This document shows, piece after piece, positions 27,080 through 37,442 of a stretch of 64,000 bases of DNA. Position 1 is the stretch's first letter; every line of letters begins with the position of its first letter. Below the pieces are notes generated by a model. That model made no database searches. It was not told the DNA's origin and saw nothing but the letters and a program-made list of their open reading frames with translations. Both the position numbers and the translations under genes were made by a program. Origin of the DNA: Brachybacterium halotolerans (lineage in GTDB: Bacteria; Actinomycetota; Actinomycetes; Actinomycetales; Dermabacteraceae); assembly GCF_016623465.1 (NCBI RefSeq), contig NZ_JAEDAJ010000001.1, positions 54,897-118,896 on the forward strand, read 5' to 3'.

Positions 27080-28228
27080 CTAGCGGCCGACGTCGAGGCC
27101 GGTGAGCTCGGTCGCCGCACGGCCGAGTCGTGCGAGGCCCTCGCGCCCCTCCTCCTCGAGGCCGGGAGCGTCGGCGAGCACCGCCTCTGCGCGCGCTGAC
27201 AGCGCGCGGATGTCCGCGGCGACGGAGGAGACCGCGCCCGTCGAGCGCATGAGGTCGCGGACGGCCTCGATCTCGTCGTCGTCGGCGTCCTCGCGCCCCA
27301 CCACCCGGTCCAGCAGGTCCAGCCCCCGTGCGTCCTGGCGGGCCGACGCGGCCGACCGCGTGCGCGCGAGGAGGACGGTGCGCTTGCCCTCGCGGACGTC
27401 GCCTCCGGTGGGCTTGCCCGTCGCGTGCTCGTCGCCGACCACGCTGAGCAGGTCGTCGCGCAGCTGGAAGGCCGTGCCGACCGCCTCCGACCAGGCGTCG
27501 AGCCGTTCGCGCACCGCGGCGTCCGCGCCCTGCTGCGCGGCACCCATGAGCACCGGGCGCCGCACGGAGTAGGAGACCGTCTTCCAGCGGATCACGGCGA
27601 GCGCCGCCGCCTCGTCGTCGGCGGGGGAGCGGAAGCCTCCCTCCTGATGCAGGACGTCGAGGAACTGGCCGGTCATGACCTCCGTCGCGAGCGAGGAGAA
27701 CTGGGCGCGCGCGTCCCGCATGCGCGCCTGCGCCCCGGGGACGGCGTCGACATCCGCGAGGTCGCGCGCCCAGCTCAGCGCGAGATCGCCGAGGATGATC
27801 GCGACGGCGCCGCCGAAGCGCTCCGCCTCGCCGCGCAGTCCCTCGGCGCGATGCCGATCCGCCATCTCCACATGCACGGCGGGGCGGCCGCGACGGGTGG
27901 GGGAGCGGTCGATGAGGTCGTCGTGCAGCAGGGCGGCCGCCTGGAGAAGCTCGATCGCGCCGCCGAGGCGGGCCAGGGCGAGCAGCTCCTCCGGGTCCTC
28001 GGCCGACGTCGAGCACGCGCGCGCCGCGCCGAAGCACAGGCGCGGGCGCAGCAGCTTGCCTCCCACGAGGAAGGCGCGCAGGGAGTCCACGAGCCCGGCG
28101 GCCTCGGGGGCGATCGCCGTGAGCTGAGCGCGTCGCGCGTCGAGCTCACCGGTCAGCACCTGCTGCAGCACCTCATGGAAGCGCGCGTCGAGCGGGCTCG
28201 TGGCGGACGGGAGATCGGAACGGGTCAT
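27080..28228 (-). CDS. Polyprenyl (geranylgeranyl-type) diphosphate synthase
   Basis: Chain-elongating prenyltransferase that adds isopentenyl units for menaquinone, carotenoid or lipid carriers. The 382-residue protein has the first aspartate-rich motif DDLIDRS and the second RDDLLSVVGDE followed by TGKPTGGDVREGKRT, as in actinobacterial GGPP synthases (IdsA type). ATG 28228 has AAGGAG 9 nt upstream; the frame stays open far upstream, but that sequence is antisense to other genes. It is convergent with the Rv2175c-like gene, and in M. tuberculosis idsA2 (Rv2173) also lies close. Product chain length cannot be determined. Confidence 0.92.
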   Translation of the reverse strand: MTRSDLPSATSPLDARFHEVLQQVLTGELDARRAQLTAIAPEAAGLVDSLRAFLVGGKLLRPRLCFGAARACSTSAEDPEELLALARLGGAIELLQAAALLHDDLIDRSPTRRGRPAVHVEMADRHRAEGLRGEAERFGGAVAIILGDLALSWARDLADVDAVPGAQARMRDARAQFSSLATEVMTGQFLDVLHQEGGFRSPADDEAAALAVIRWKTVSYSVRRPVLMGAAQQGADAAVRERLDAWSEAVGTAFQLRDDLLSVVGDEHATGKPTGGDVREGKRTVLLARTRSAASARQDARGLDLLDRVVGREDADDDEIEAVRDLMRSTGAVSSVAADIRALSARAEAVLADAPGLEEEGREGLARLGRAATELTGLDVGR

Positions 28229-28439
28229 CAGGGGCTGCTCCTTCGGCGGGACCCCCAGATCCTCCCATGTCCGCAGGCGGGAGGATCGCGCTCCCTCCTG
28301 TCCCGGGTCACCTCGAGGGGTCCATCGTCCCCTCCCCATCGTCCCCTCCCCGTCGCTCGCCGGTCCTCCCCAGCGCGGACTTGTCCCCAATCCGACCGGC
28401 GGCGTGGTCTCGGCGAGCGCAGGCGGGGACGCTCGGTGC

Positions 28440-29780
28440 ATGAGCACAACCCCTGCCCACCGCGTCCCCTCCGATCCGTCGTCAGGCGCCTCCGCGCGCA
28501 CCTCGAAGGGGCTCGCTGCGTCGTGCGCGAGGAGTGCGTCTTCTCCGCCGCCTCCGCCCTCGGTGCCGGACCCGGCGGATCCGCCCCCGCGCACCCTGCG
28601 GGCGGACGACCCCTCCGAGCTCCTCGCCGAGGCGCGCGTGACGCTCGGCTGCGTGCCGCGCGACTGCCTGGTGATGATCGGCCACAGTGGCCGCCGCCTC
28701 TCGCCCCTGGCCACGCGCATCGCCCTGCGGGACGTGGGCGACGGGCCGGGAGGCGTGGACGTGCCGCGGCATCTCGCGCTCCTGGACCGCGCGGGCTGCG
28801 ACGGCGCCTTCGTGCTCGTGCTCGCGGGGGACGGATGGGAATCGGTCGAGGAGTCCCGGACCGACGACGCCCGCAGGATCGCCCTGGAGGTGGTGCGCGC
28901 GGCGGCTCTGCGCGGGCCCGACGGGTTCGACGTCCCCGAGGCCTGGGTGGTCTCAGGCGGGTGCGCGGAATCCTTCGCCCTCACCCCGGAGGACGACGGC
29001 GCCTTCGCCCTTCGCGTCCTCGAGTGGCCGGGGCCGCTGACGCACCCTCGTGACACCCTCGTCGGCGTCCAGGAGATCCATGCCGGACGCCGGGTCCCCG
29101 AGGACGATCCCGCCGCCGAGCGCGAGATGCGGATGATCGGGGACGCCCTCCGGGATGTCGCCTCCGGGGAGGGCGTGCCGGGGTCCCGACCCGGCGCCTT
29201 CGAGACGTCTGCCCGCTGGCATGCCCTGCTGGGCGCATTGCGACGTGCGCGCATCCCGGGAGCCGTCGCCGGGGAGGTCCCCGGCACCGGGGAGGCCCCG
29301 GGATCCGGGGGAGACGACCTCTCGATGTCGCACTGTGAACGGCTCGCCGGGATGCGGGATCTGCTCGCCGCGCCCGACGCCGCGCTCTCGCTCCTGCACG
29401 TCCTCTCGGGCCTCGAGGAGGAGGGCGAGGACGGCGGGATCGAGGGGCTGGTGCGTTTCGTCGCGCGGCTCGCCGCCGACCCTTCGCTCCGGCCCGCATC
29501 CCGCATCTGTGCAGGTGGGGAATGGTTCGAGGCCCTCCTTGCGATGCGGATGGCATGCGAGGGGACGGGGAGCGCCCCGATGGTCGGGGCGAGCGCCGGC
29601 GCCTGGACCGCACTGGGGACGGCGCTCGCCGTCCTGTCCTGGTGGAACCACCGGTTCGCGACCGCCGACGATCTCGCGCAGGAGATCGAGATGCGCGGGG
29701 AGGACGAGGTTCTGGCACTCTTCCTACTGCAGATCGCCCGCGCCAGGGTCCGCCCCGCCTGGAGGCCCGCGACCGCCTGA
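28440..29780 (+). CDS. DUF4192 domain protein
   Basis: A 446-residue soluble protein. After a Ser/Pro-rich N-terminus of about 50 residues comes the DUF4192 signature DDPSELLAEARVTLGCVPRD followed by CLVMIG, then alternating helices and strands, and a C-terminal part with SWWNHRFATADDLAQEIEM and a VLALFLLQIAR helix. The family is found across Actinobacteria and its function is unknown. ATG 28440 is chosen because the frame upstream has no family character and overlaps the prenyl synthase promoter. An inserted Gly/Pro-rich stretch near residue 280 looks disordered. Family assignment rests on the N-terminal signature. Confidence 0.82.
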   Translation: MSTTPAHRVPSDPSSGASARTSKGLAASCARSASSPPPPPSVPDPADPPPRTLRADDPSELLAEARVTLGCVPRDCLVMIGHSGRRLSPLATRIALRDVGDGPGGVDVPRHLALLDRAGCDGAFVLVLAGDGWESVEESRTDDARRIALEVVRAAALRGPDGFDVPEAWVVSGGCAESFALTPEDDGAFALRVLEWPGPLTHPRDTLVGVQEIHAGRRVPEDDPAAEREMRMIGDALRDVASGEGVPGSRPGAFETSARWHALLGALRRARIPGAVAGEVPGTGEAPGSGGDDLSMSHCERLAGMRDLLAAPDAALSLLHVLSGLEEEGEDGGIEGLVRFVARLAADPSLRPASRICAGGEWFEALLAMRMACEGTGSAPMVGASAGAWTALGTALAVLSWWNHRFATADDLAQEIEMRGEDEVLALFLLQIARARVRPAWRPATA

Positions 29781-29864
29781 GGCGGCCCGGGGCCGCTCGC
29801 CCGGCGGACGGCGCCGGGCGAGAGCACGGAACCCGACCACCACGACACCTGGAGGGCGCATCGC

Positions 29865-31049
29865 ATGACCGCCTCGACCGCCCCGAGCACGTCGGCCGCT
29901 CCGGCGGGATCGCCGGCCCACGGCTCAGGTCCCGAGGTCCCCGCGTCGGGCGCCTGGCGACCGGAGCACGGACCGGGCCACCGGCGCTTCGCCCGGGTCG
30001 GCGCGCTCGAGCTCGAATCCGGCGAGCGCCTCGACGACGTCGAGCTGGCCTTCGAGACCTGGGGCGAGCTCGCTCCCGACGGCTCCAACGCGGTGCTCGT
30101 TCTCCACGCCCTCACCGGGGACTCCCACGTGATCGGCGAGGCGGGGCCCTCCCACGCGACGGCCGGTTGGTGGAGCGATCTCGTGGGCCCGGGACGCGCG
30201 GTGGACACCGATCGCTTCTTCGTCGTCGCCCCCAACGCCCTGGGAGGCTGCCAGGGCTCCACGGGACCGAGCACCGCCGCCCCTGACGGACGCCCCTGGG
30301 GAGCGCGTTTCCCGCAGGTCACCATGCGCGACCTGGTCACCGCGGAGCAGCTCCTGGCCGCGCAGCTCGGCGTCGAGAACTGGGCGCTCGTGATCGGCGG
30401 CTCCATGGGCGGCATGCGCGCCTTCGAGTGGGCGGTGAGCGCGCCCGAGCAGGTGGAGCGACTGGCCGTGATCGCCTCGTCCGCCCGGGCGAGCGCCGAC
30501 CAGATCGCCTGGAACAGCGCCCAGATCGCCGCGATCCGCGCCGACATCGGCTTCTACGGCGGGGACTACTACGACCGCTCCGACGGCGAGGGCCCGCACC
30601 AGGGGCTCGGCGCGGCGCGCCGCATCGCCCACATCACCTATCGCACCGGAACCGAGCTCGAGGAGCGCTTCTCCAACCGCTCCCAGGGGGAGGAGGACGT
30701 GCTCGACGGGGGTCGCCACCAGGTCACCAGCTACCTCGACCACCACGCGGACAAGCTCTCCCGCCGCTTCGACGCGAACTCCTACGTGCGCCTCGCCGAG
30801 TCCATGAGCACCCACGACGTGGGCCGTGGCAGGGGCGGCACTGCCGCCGCCCTGCATCGCGTGCAGGCACGCACACTCCTGGTCGCGATCTCGAGCGATC
30901 GTCTCTTCCCGCCCGAGCTCGTGGCCGAGGCCGCCCGGGAGATCCCCGACGTGCACCACCACGTGATCGACAGCCCGCAGGGCCATGACGGCTTCCTGCT
31001 GCCCCACCCCTCGCTGCGCGAGTGGATCGCCGACCTCCTGGAGGGTTAG
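29865..31049 (+). CDS. metX: Homoserine O-acetyltransferase
   Basis: First committed step of methionine synthesis: it acetylates homoserine with acetyl-CoA. The 394-residue alpha/beta-hydrolase-fold protein has NAVLVLHALTGDSH, the nucleophile elbow GGSMGGM, the acid in SSDRLFPP and the His in GHDGFLLPHP. The metX signature NALGGCQGSTGPS is also present. ATG 29865 has GGAGGG upstream. It lies alone between DUF4192 and a universal stress protein; no metY is adjacent in this window. The N-terminal 30 residues are Ala/Ser/Pro-rich and probably disordered. Confidence 0.95.
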   Translation: MTASTAPSTSAAPAGSPAHGSGPEVPASGAWRPEHGPGHRRFARVGALELESGERLDDVELAFETWGELAPDGSNAVLVLHALTGDSHVIGEAGPSHATAGWWSDLVGPGRAVDTDRFFVVAPNALGGCQGSTGPSTAAPDGRPWGARFPQVTMRDLVTAEQLLAAQLGVENWALVIGGSMGGMRAFEWAVSAPEQVERLAVIASSARASADQIAWNSAQIAAIRADIGFYGGDYYDRSDGEGPHQGLGAARRIAHITYRTGTELEERFSNRSQGEEDVLDGGRHQVTSYLDHHADKLSRRFDANSYVRLAESMSTHDVGRGRGGTAAALHRVQARTLLVAISSDRLFPPELVAEAAREIPDVHHHVIDSPQGHDGFLLPHPSLREWIADLLEG

Positions 31050-31152
31050 GCTCCAGATCCAGCCACGCCATCGGCGTCCCGCGGCCGGCAGGCAGGACCG
31101 CAGATGCGGGCCCACCGGCCAGGACGTCCCGACAGAAGGGTCCGGGTGCTCC

Positions 31153-31560
31153 ATGAGCGTCGTCGTCGGATACTCCCCGTCAGCCCAGGGGGACGCGGCG
31201 CTCGCCGCCGCGGCCCGGGAGGCGAAGCGGGGCGGGGACACCCTCGTCGTCGCGTCCCATGCGTACCACGACCCCGAGGCCGGACGGGCCATCGCCGATG
31301 CGGAGTCCGTCGGCGCCGCGATCGATGCCCTGGGCATCGCCGAACCGCCGCAGGTCGAGGTCCGCACGGGGGAGGACCTCGACGTGGGCGACTTCCTGCT
31401 GCAGGTCGTGCACGAGACCGACGCCCGCCTGATCGTGATCGGGCTGCGTCGCAAGTCCCGCATCGGCAAGCTCAACCTCGGGGCGTCCGCTCGGCGGGTG
31501 GTCCTCGAGAGCACGTGCCCCGTCCTCGCCGTGAAGCACGCCGACGCGATCGCCGCCTGA
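31153..31560 (+). CDS. Universal stress protein (UspA family)
   Basis: A compact 135-residue single-domain protein. It has the start MSVVVGYSPSAQGDAAL, the ATP-binding-type loop VIGLRRKSRIGKLNLGASARRV and the closing STCPVLAVKH typical of UspA proteins. The G-2X-G-9X-G(S/T) nucleotide motif is partly recognisable as GLRRKSRIGKLNLGAS, so nucleotide binding is possible but not certain. ATG 31153 gives the normal family length. It lies 103 nt after metX and ends at a hairpin. The role is general stress or energy sensing by family only. Confidence 0.9.
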   Translation: MSVVVGYSPSAQGDAALAAAAREAKRGGDTLVVASHAYHDPEAGRAIADAESVGAAIDALGIAEPPQVEVRTGEDLDVGDFLLQVVHETDARLIVIGLRRKSRIGKLNLGASARRVVLESTCPVLAVKHADAIAA

Positions 31561-31562
31561 GC

Positions 31563-31593
31563 CCGGGGGCCCTCGCAGCACCGAGGGCCCCGG
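31563..31593 (+). terminator. Hairpin terminator after the universal stress gene
   Basis: Inverted repeat (31563-31575 and 31582-31593) with one bulged G, directly after the stop. Confidence 0.65.
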
Positions 31594-31712
31594 AGCGCCG
31601 CGGATCGCGCCCCTTCGCGGAGACCTCCGTCACACGGGAATAGATCCCGAGGGGGCGTCGTTGCACTCCCCGAGGCTTGACGGCACCGCCCCTTCGTGCG
31701 CCCTCACGCAGG

Positions 31713-31718
31713 TATCCT
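31713..31718 (+). promoter_or_regulatory. Possible -10 box (TATCCT) of the principal sigma factor gene
   Basis: TATCCT lies about 90 nt before the GTG start. A TTGACG at 31677-31682 is 30 nt away, too far for a normal spacer, so the -35 element is unclear. Confidence 0.35.
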
Positions 31719-31809
31719 TCGGGTCGGGTGGTGCATCGGCCCGTGCACCATCGTTCGCCCGCGAGACACCGGTCCGGCCCTGCGAAGGACCGGCGGAAGA
31801 AGGAACTCA

Positions 31810-33120
<1,311 letters not shown>

Positions 33121-33136
33121 GCCCCTCCTCAGCGGT

Positions 33137-33173
33137 CGACGGCCCGGCACCTCCCGCAGGTGCCGGGCCGTCG
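33137..33173 (+). terminator. Strong terminator after rpoD
   Basis: A perfect 16-bp inverted repeat with a 5-nt loop (33137-33152 and 33158-33173), 16 nt beyond the stop. Confidence 0.82.
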
Positions 33174-33185
33174 TGCACGTCGCGT

Positions 33186-33217
33186 GCACGGCGCCGCGGA
33201 CGCACGGCGCCGCGGAC
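33186..33217. repeat. Tandem 16-bp duplication
   Basis: The unit starting GCACGGCGCC occurs twice without change at 33186-33201 and 33202-33217, after the rpoD terminator. Confidence 0.7.
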
Positions 33218-33244
33218 GGGGCGTGAACACCCGACGAACATCCG

Positions 33245-33261
33245 TTCCGGATGTTCCGGAA
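33245..33261. promoter_or_regulatory. Perfect palindrome, possible operator
   Basis: TTCCGGA-TGT-TCCGGAA is a 7-3-7 perfect inverted repeat centred about 48 nt upstream of the HAD gene start, near the -35 region of its promoter. A repressor or activator site is plausible; the RpiR regulator in the same operon is a candidate. Confidence 0.4.
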
Positions 33262-33288
33262 AGCCTGGTCATCCGTTCCAGCGCGGCC

Positions 33289-33294
33289 TAGGCT
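33289..33294 (+). promoter_or_regulatory. -10 box (TAGGCT) of the sugar operon
   Basis: TAGGCT ends 6 nt before GTG 33301, a leaderless arrangement for the first gene of the operon. Confidence 0.5.
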
Positions 33295-33300
33295 CGCACC

Positions 33301-34056
33301 GTGATCCCGGACACCCCGCCGCTGTCGACCTCCCTGCACCCCGCCGCAGGCCCCGTCGTCGTCTTCGACTTCGACGGGACGGTGTGCCTGGGCGACGGTC
33401 CCGTCCTCGCCTACGCCGAGGCCGCCTGCGCCCGCATGCTCGCGGCCGACGCACGCAGCGTCCGCTCCCGGTTCGAGGACTGGATGGCTGGCCGCTCGTC
33501 CGACCACCACGCCGACGCCTACGTCGCCCTCGCCGCGCTCGCCCGGCCGATCCTCGGTGACGAGCTCTCCGAGGCCTACCTCGACTCCCGGCGCCGGCTC
33601 GTCCACGACGATCTGGGCGTGCGACCCCCGGAAGGCCTGATCGCCCTCCTGGACGAGCTCGCCGGGGTCGGGGTGCGACGCGTTCTGCTGACGAACTCGC
33701 CGGCCGTCGGCATGGACGAGACCCTCGTCCACCTGGGCGTGCGGGGACGCTTCGACCAGATCGTCGTCGGCGCGAAGAAGCCCTCCCGGATGCCCGAGCA
33801 CCTGCGCGTCCTCCTCGGCGACGAGCCCGCCCACCATCTCGTCTCGATCGGCGACAACTGGCGCAACGACGTCGCTCCCGCCGTCGGGCTCGGTGCCGTG
33901 GGCATGCTCATCACCGGCGCGTGGGGGGACAGCGCGCTGCCTCCGCAGGCCCTGGCCGTCCAGCGGGGCCACCATCTGTCCGAGCTGCTGCCCGCCCTGC
34001 GCCGCTTCGCCGCCGACGCCGAGGCGTTCGCCCCCAGCCGGGACCTCGCCCGATGA
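33301..34056 (+). CDS. HAD family phosphatase
   Basis: A 251-residue haloacid-dehalogenase-type hydrolase with the nucleophile motif VVFDFDGTVC, motif II VLLTNSP, a Lys in VVGAKKPSRM and motif IV SIGDNWRNDV. These are the features of a subfamily I phosphatase with a helical cap inserted after motif I. Substrate is likely a small phosphorylated metabolite such as a sugar phosphate. It is the first gene of an operon with an RpiR regulator and ABC transporter and overlaps the regulator by 4 nt. The substrate is probably the transported sugar after phosphorylation, by inference. Confidence 0.88.
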   Translation: MIPDTPPLSTSLHPAAGPVVVFDFDGTVCLGDGPVLAYAEAACARMLAADARSVRSRFEDWMAGRSSDHHADAYVALAALARPILGDELSEAYLDSRRRLVHDDLGVRPPEGLIALLDELAGVGVRRVLLTNSPAVGMDETLVHLGVRGRFDQIVVGAKKPSRMPEHLRVLLGDEPAHHLVSIGDNWRNDVAPAVGLGAVGMLITGAWGDSALPPQALAVQRGHHLSELLPALRRFAADAEAFAPSRDLAR

Positions 34057-34913
34057 GCACCGCACGGCCGTCGAACCGCGCGAGCGCCCCCACGCTCGCC
34101 TCCCGCCTCGCGGCCGCCGCGCCCACCCTGGGCCCCGCCGAGGAGCAGGTGGCGCGCGTGCTCGTCTCCCATGCCGAGGAGCTCCCGGAGCTGTCCACCG
34201 CGCAGGTCGCAGAGCTCTCGGGCACGTCCCGGGCGAGCGTCGTGCGGACCTGCCAGCGCCTCGGCTACACCGGCTTCCAGCAGCTGCGGGTGCTCGCGGT
34301 GCGCGACGCGGCCGGCGAGCGAAGCGGCGCCCAGGAATCCCCGGACACGGTGATCGGCGCGGCCCGCGCCCTCGCCGAGCAGACCGTGCAGGCCACCGAC
34401 ATGCTCGAGGAGGAGCCGCTGCAGAGCACCGTCGCCGAGCTCGCCGCCGCCCGCCGGGTGCTCGTGGTCGCCGGCGGACTGAGCGCATCCGTGGGCGCGG
34501 CGCTCAGCGCCCGTCTGCTGCGCCTGGGGCTCACCGTGATCTCGCCGGCCGACCCCTTGGACGCGGAGATCGCCGCGGCCGCGCTGGGCCCCGAGGACCT
34601 CTGCATGGCGATCTCCGCCTCCGGCGTGAACGCCCAGACCCTGCGCTGCGTGCGCGCGGCCGCGGGAGCGGGTGCGCGCACCATCGCGCTGACCGCCTTC
34701 CTGGGCACCCCGCTGGAGCAGGCCGTCGGCCGCACCCACATCACGCCGCTCCCGCACCGTCACTACCAGGACGAGTTCCACAGCCCCTCGCGGCTTGCGC
34801 AGCATGCGCTCGTCGAGGCGCTCGGAGGGGCCCTCGAGCGCCGGCTCGGCGAGGGCGCGGGAGCCGTCCAGGACCGGATCCTCGAGGTGGTGAGCGGCCA
34901 TGTCGACGAGTGA
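34053..34913 (+). CDS. MurR/RpiR family transcriptional regulator
   Basis: A 286-residue regulator with an N-terminal RpiR helix-turn-helix (LPELSTAQVAELSGTSRASVVRTCQRLGYTGFQQLR) and a C-terminal sugar-isomerase (SIS) domain (ARRVLVVAGGLSASVGAALSARLLRLG, AISASGVNAQTLRC, GARTIALTAF) that binds a phosphosugar effector. ATG 34053 overlaps the HAD stop (ATGA), and its end overlaps the permease start by 14 nt. Regulation of its own operon is likely, perhaps through the palindrome at 33245. The effector is unknown; MurNAc 6-phosphate, glucosamine 6-phosphate and others fit the family. Confidence 0.92.
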   Translation: MSTARPSNRASAPTLASRLAAAAPTLGPAEEQVARVLVSHAEELPELSTAQVAELSGTSRASVVRTCQRLGYTGFQQLRVLAVRDAAGERSGAQESPDTVIGAARALAEQTVQATDMLEEEPLQSTVAELAAARRVLVVAGGLSASVGAALSARLLRLGLTVISPADPLDAEIAAAALGPEDLCMAISASGVNAQTLRCVRAAAGAGARTIALTAFLGTPLEQAVGRTHITPLPHRHYQDEFHSPSRLAQHALVEALGGALERRLGEGAGAVQDRILEVVSGHVDE

Positions 34914-35886
34914 GAGCTCCCTTCCGCAGACGCTCCCGCGGACCGGCGCCGGCCGGCCGGGGAACCCCGCGCCCCGCACCGGCCCCGCCCGCCGCCGCAG
35001 CCGTGCCCGCCGCGCCCTGACCTCTCCGATCGCCTACCTGTTCGTCGCCCCCGCCATCGCGATCTTCGGGATCTGGACGATCTTCCCGACGCTGTACACC
35101 TTCCGGGTCTCGACCTTCGACTGGAACCAGCTGAACCCCGCGATGAGCGAGTTCATCGGGCTGGGCAACTACCGGGACATGCTCTCGGGGAGCACCAACC
35201 CGTCGTTCTGGCAGACCTTCGGCGTCTCCTGCTACTTCGTGATCGCCAACGTCGTGGTCGGCACGATCCTCGCCCTGCTGCTCGCCCTGCTGGTGCGGCG
35301 CGGCTCGAAGCTCATGGCGGCCGCCCGCACCAGCTTCTTCCTCGCCTACATCGCCCCGGGGGTCGCCACGGCCCTCATCTGGCTGTGGATCTTCAACCCG
35401 CGCTTCGGACTCGCCAACGGGGTCCTCTCGCTCCTGCACCTGCCGGTGATCGACTGGCTGGGCGACTCCCGCTACGCGATGCTCTCGATCATCGTCTACT
35501 CCGTCTGGCACGAGGTCGGGTTCCTGGTCCTCGTGTTCGTGGGCGGACTGATGACCACCAGCGGGGAGCTGTCCGAAGCGGCGAAGGTCGACGGCGCGAA
35601 CCCCTGGCAGGAGTTCAGCCGGGTCACCCTTCCGCAGCTCATCCCGTACGTGGCGTTCGTCGTGATCATCTCCTCGATCTCGTCCCTGCAGGCCTTCACC
35701 CAGTTCTTCGTGCTCACCGGCGGCGGACCCGGCTACTCGACCTCCACGATCGGCTTCCAGCTCTACCAGCAGGCGTTCGTGCTCGGGAACACCGGCTACG
35801 GGGCGGCGCTCGCGGTGGTGCTGTTCCTCATCACCCTCGTGCTCTCGATCATCCAGCTGCGGATCTCCGCGAGGCTCTCGCGATGA
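34900..35886 (+). CDS. Carbohydrate ABC transporter permease (MalF/UgpA type)
   Basis: First inner-membrane permease of a sugar importer. The 328-residue protein has a basic, Pro/Arg-rich N-terminus (1-40), then six membrane helices beginning IAYLFVAPAIAIFGIW, and the EAA loop EAAKVDGANPWQEFSRVTLPQ that contacts the ATPase. It overlaps the regulator by 14 nt. It pairs with the permease at 37443 and the binding protein between them. No ATP-binding protein is encoded in this cluster, so a shared MsiK-like ATPase elsewhere is probable. The N-terminal extension is unusually long. Confidence 0.94.
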   Translation: MSTSESSLPQTLPRTGAGRPGNPAPRTGPARRRSRARRALTSPIAYLFVAPAIAIFGIWTIFPTLYTFRVSTFDWNQLNPAMSEFIGLGNYRDMLSGSTNPSFWQTFGVSCYFVIANVVVGTILALLLALLVRRGSKLMAAARTSFFLAYIAPGVATALIWLWIFNPRFGLANGVLSLLHLPVIDWLGDSRYAMLSIIVYSVWHEVGFLVLVFVGGLMTTSGELSEAAKVDGANPWQEFSRVTLPQLIPYVAFVVIISSISSLQAFTQFFVLTGGGPGYSTSTIGFQLYQQAFVLGNTGYGAALAVVLFLITLVLSIIQLRISARLSR

Positions 35887-35998
35887 TCGGCCGTCCTCCG
35901 CCGACCGGCCCGCCGTGCCCTCGACCACCCCGCTCCCGACGACCTCTGCCACTCATCGCCCCGCCGTGCCCACCCGCACTCTCACCCAGGAGAACCCG

Positions 35999-37357
35999 AT
36001 GACCGTCATGCGCCGCACCTCCGCCCGCACCGCACACAGCATCTCGTCCCGCATCTCATCGGCGCCCACGCGCCGCACCGTCCTCGCCGGCGCCGCCGCC
36101 TCGGCGAGCGCTCTGGCCCTCGCCGCCTGCTCGTCCGGATCCTCCGGCTCCGGCGACGGCGACGACTCCGGCAGCGACGCCGTGCCGTCCTTCGACCCCG
36201 ACGCGAAGACCACCATCACGTTCATGCACGCCATGGCCTCGGGCGATCAGAAGACCGCGCTCGAGAAGATCGTCTCCGACTTCGGGAAGGACCATCCGAA
36301 CGTCACCATCGAGCTGCAGGACCAGCCCGATTACGGCACCCTGCAGACCAAGACCAAGGCGCAGGTCGGCGCCGGCAGTGCGCCCACGATCGCCCAGGCC
36401 TACGGCAACTGGGCCAGCGAGTACGCCGACTCGAAGGTCATCGTGCCCCTGGACGCGTACGCGGAGGCCGACGAGGACTACGCGGACTTCGCCGAGGCCG
36501 TGAAGAAGGACATGCAGCTCACCGACGGCAAGATCTGGATGTGGCCCTTCAACAAGTCCGTCGTGGTCGTCTACCGCAACGCGGAGATGGTGAAGGAGGA
36601 GCCGAAGACCTGGGACGACTTCGCGAAGGTCAGCAAGGACGTCTCGAAGGACGGCGTGGTCGCCCTGTCCATCGACCCCGGCAGCGCCAAGGGGCCCGCC
36701 GGCGGCACGGCCCTCTACGAGATCCTCGCCGAGTCCATGGGCAGCACGGTCTTCGCCGACGACGGCACGCCGCAGTTCTCCGAGGACGGCTGCGTGAAGG
36801 CCCTCGAGTACCTCGTGGACCTCAAGGACGCGGGCGCGCTCGCGATCGCCTCGGGCTATCCCGGCCAGGAGGCCCTGGGCGCCGAGAAGGGGGCCTTCGA
36901 CGTCTCCTCCGTGGCCTCGTTCCCGTTCAACGAGCAGGCTGTCGGCGGGAAGTTCGAGATGGGCGTGAGCGCCCTCCCGGAGGGGCCCTCCGGTGCGGCG
37001 AACCAGCTGGCCGGCACCAACATCGTCCTGTTCGCCGATGCGAGCGATCAGGAGCGCGCCGCCGCCTGGGAGTTCATGCAGTTCATCACCACGCCGGAGC
37101 AGCAGGCCTCTTGGGCGGCCGCCACCGGCTACCTCCCTGTCAGCTCCGCCTCCCTCGAGCAGGACGCCATGAAGAAGGTCGTCGAGGAGCGCCCGTGGAT
37201 CACCGACGCCGTCAAGCAGCTCGACACCGCGCGCGCCCTGCCGCCGGTCACGAGCGTCACCGAGGCCTCGGGCCTGCTCTCGGTCGCCCTGCAGGACGCC
37301 CTGCAGGGCAAGGCGAAGCCGGCCGACGCCCTCGCCGACGCGCAGAAGAAGGCCTAG
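35999..37357 (+). CDS. Extracellular sugar-binding lipoprotein of the ABC transporter
   Basis: The 452-residue solute-binding protein captures the sugar outside the membrane. Its leader contains SAPTRRTVLAGAA (Arg25-Arg26) and a lipobox ending LALAAC (Cys44), so export may be through the Tat pathway and lipidation is expected. The fold is the periplasmic-binding type I of glycerol-3-phosphate or oligosaccharide binders (ITFMHAMASGDQKTALEKIVSDF, WMWPFNKSVVVVYRN, GTNIVLFADAS). ATG 35999 has AGGAG 7 nt upstream. It is 112 nt after the first permease. The ligand is not identifiable. Confidence 0.94.
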   Translation: MTVMRRTSARTAHSISSRISSAPTRRTVLAGAAASASALALAACSSGSSGSGDGDDSGSDAVPSFDPDAKTTITFMHAMASGDQKTALEKIVSDFGKDHPNVTIELQDQPDYGTLQTKTKAQVGAGSAPTIAQAYGNWASEYADSKVIVPLDAYAEADEDYADFAEAVKKDMQLTDGKIWMWPFNKSVVVVYRNAEMVKEEPKTWDDFAKVSKDVSKDGVVALSIDPGSAKGPAGGTALYEILAESMGSTVFADDGTPQFSEDGCVKALEYLVDLKDAGALAIASGYPGQEALGAEKGAFDVSSVASFPFNEQAVGGKFEMGVSALPEGPSGAANQLAGTNIVLFADASDQERAAAWEFMQFITTPEQQASWAAATGYLPVSSASLEQDAMKKVVEERPWITDAVKQLDTARALPPVTSVTEASGLLSVALQDALQGKAKPADALADAQKKA

Positions 37358-37442
37358 GCGCTGGGCTGAGGCGGCGCGGGCAGGGACCACGAGGACCACA
37401 CGGCCCACAGGCGACACGAGGGACGAGGAGGCGAGTGAGCCG

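Noticed and set aside
27080-30547. A 1155-residue minus-strand frame
   Set aside because: Only the last 382 residues form the prenyl diphosphate synthase. The rest is antisense to DUF4192 and metX and reads as Ser/Arg/Pro-rich noise.
31677-31718. TTGACG and TATCCT as one promoter for rpoD
   Set aside because: The spacer would be 30 nt instead of about 17, so only the -10 box is kept, with low confidence.
33186-33217. Insertion site or attachment duplication
   Set aside because: The repeat is only two perfect 16-bp units with no integrase, transposase or tRNA nearby.
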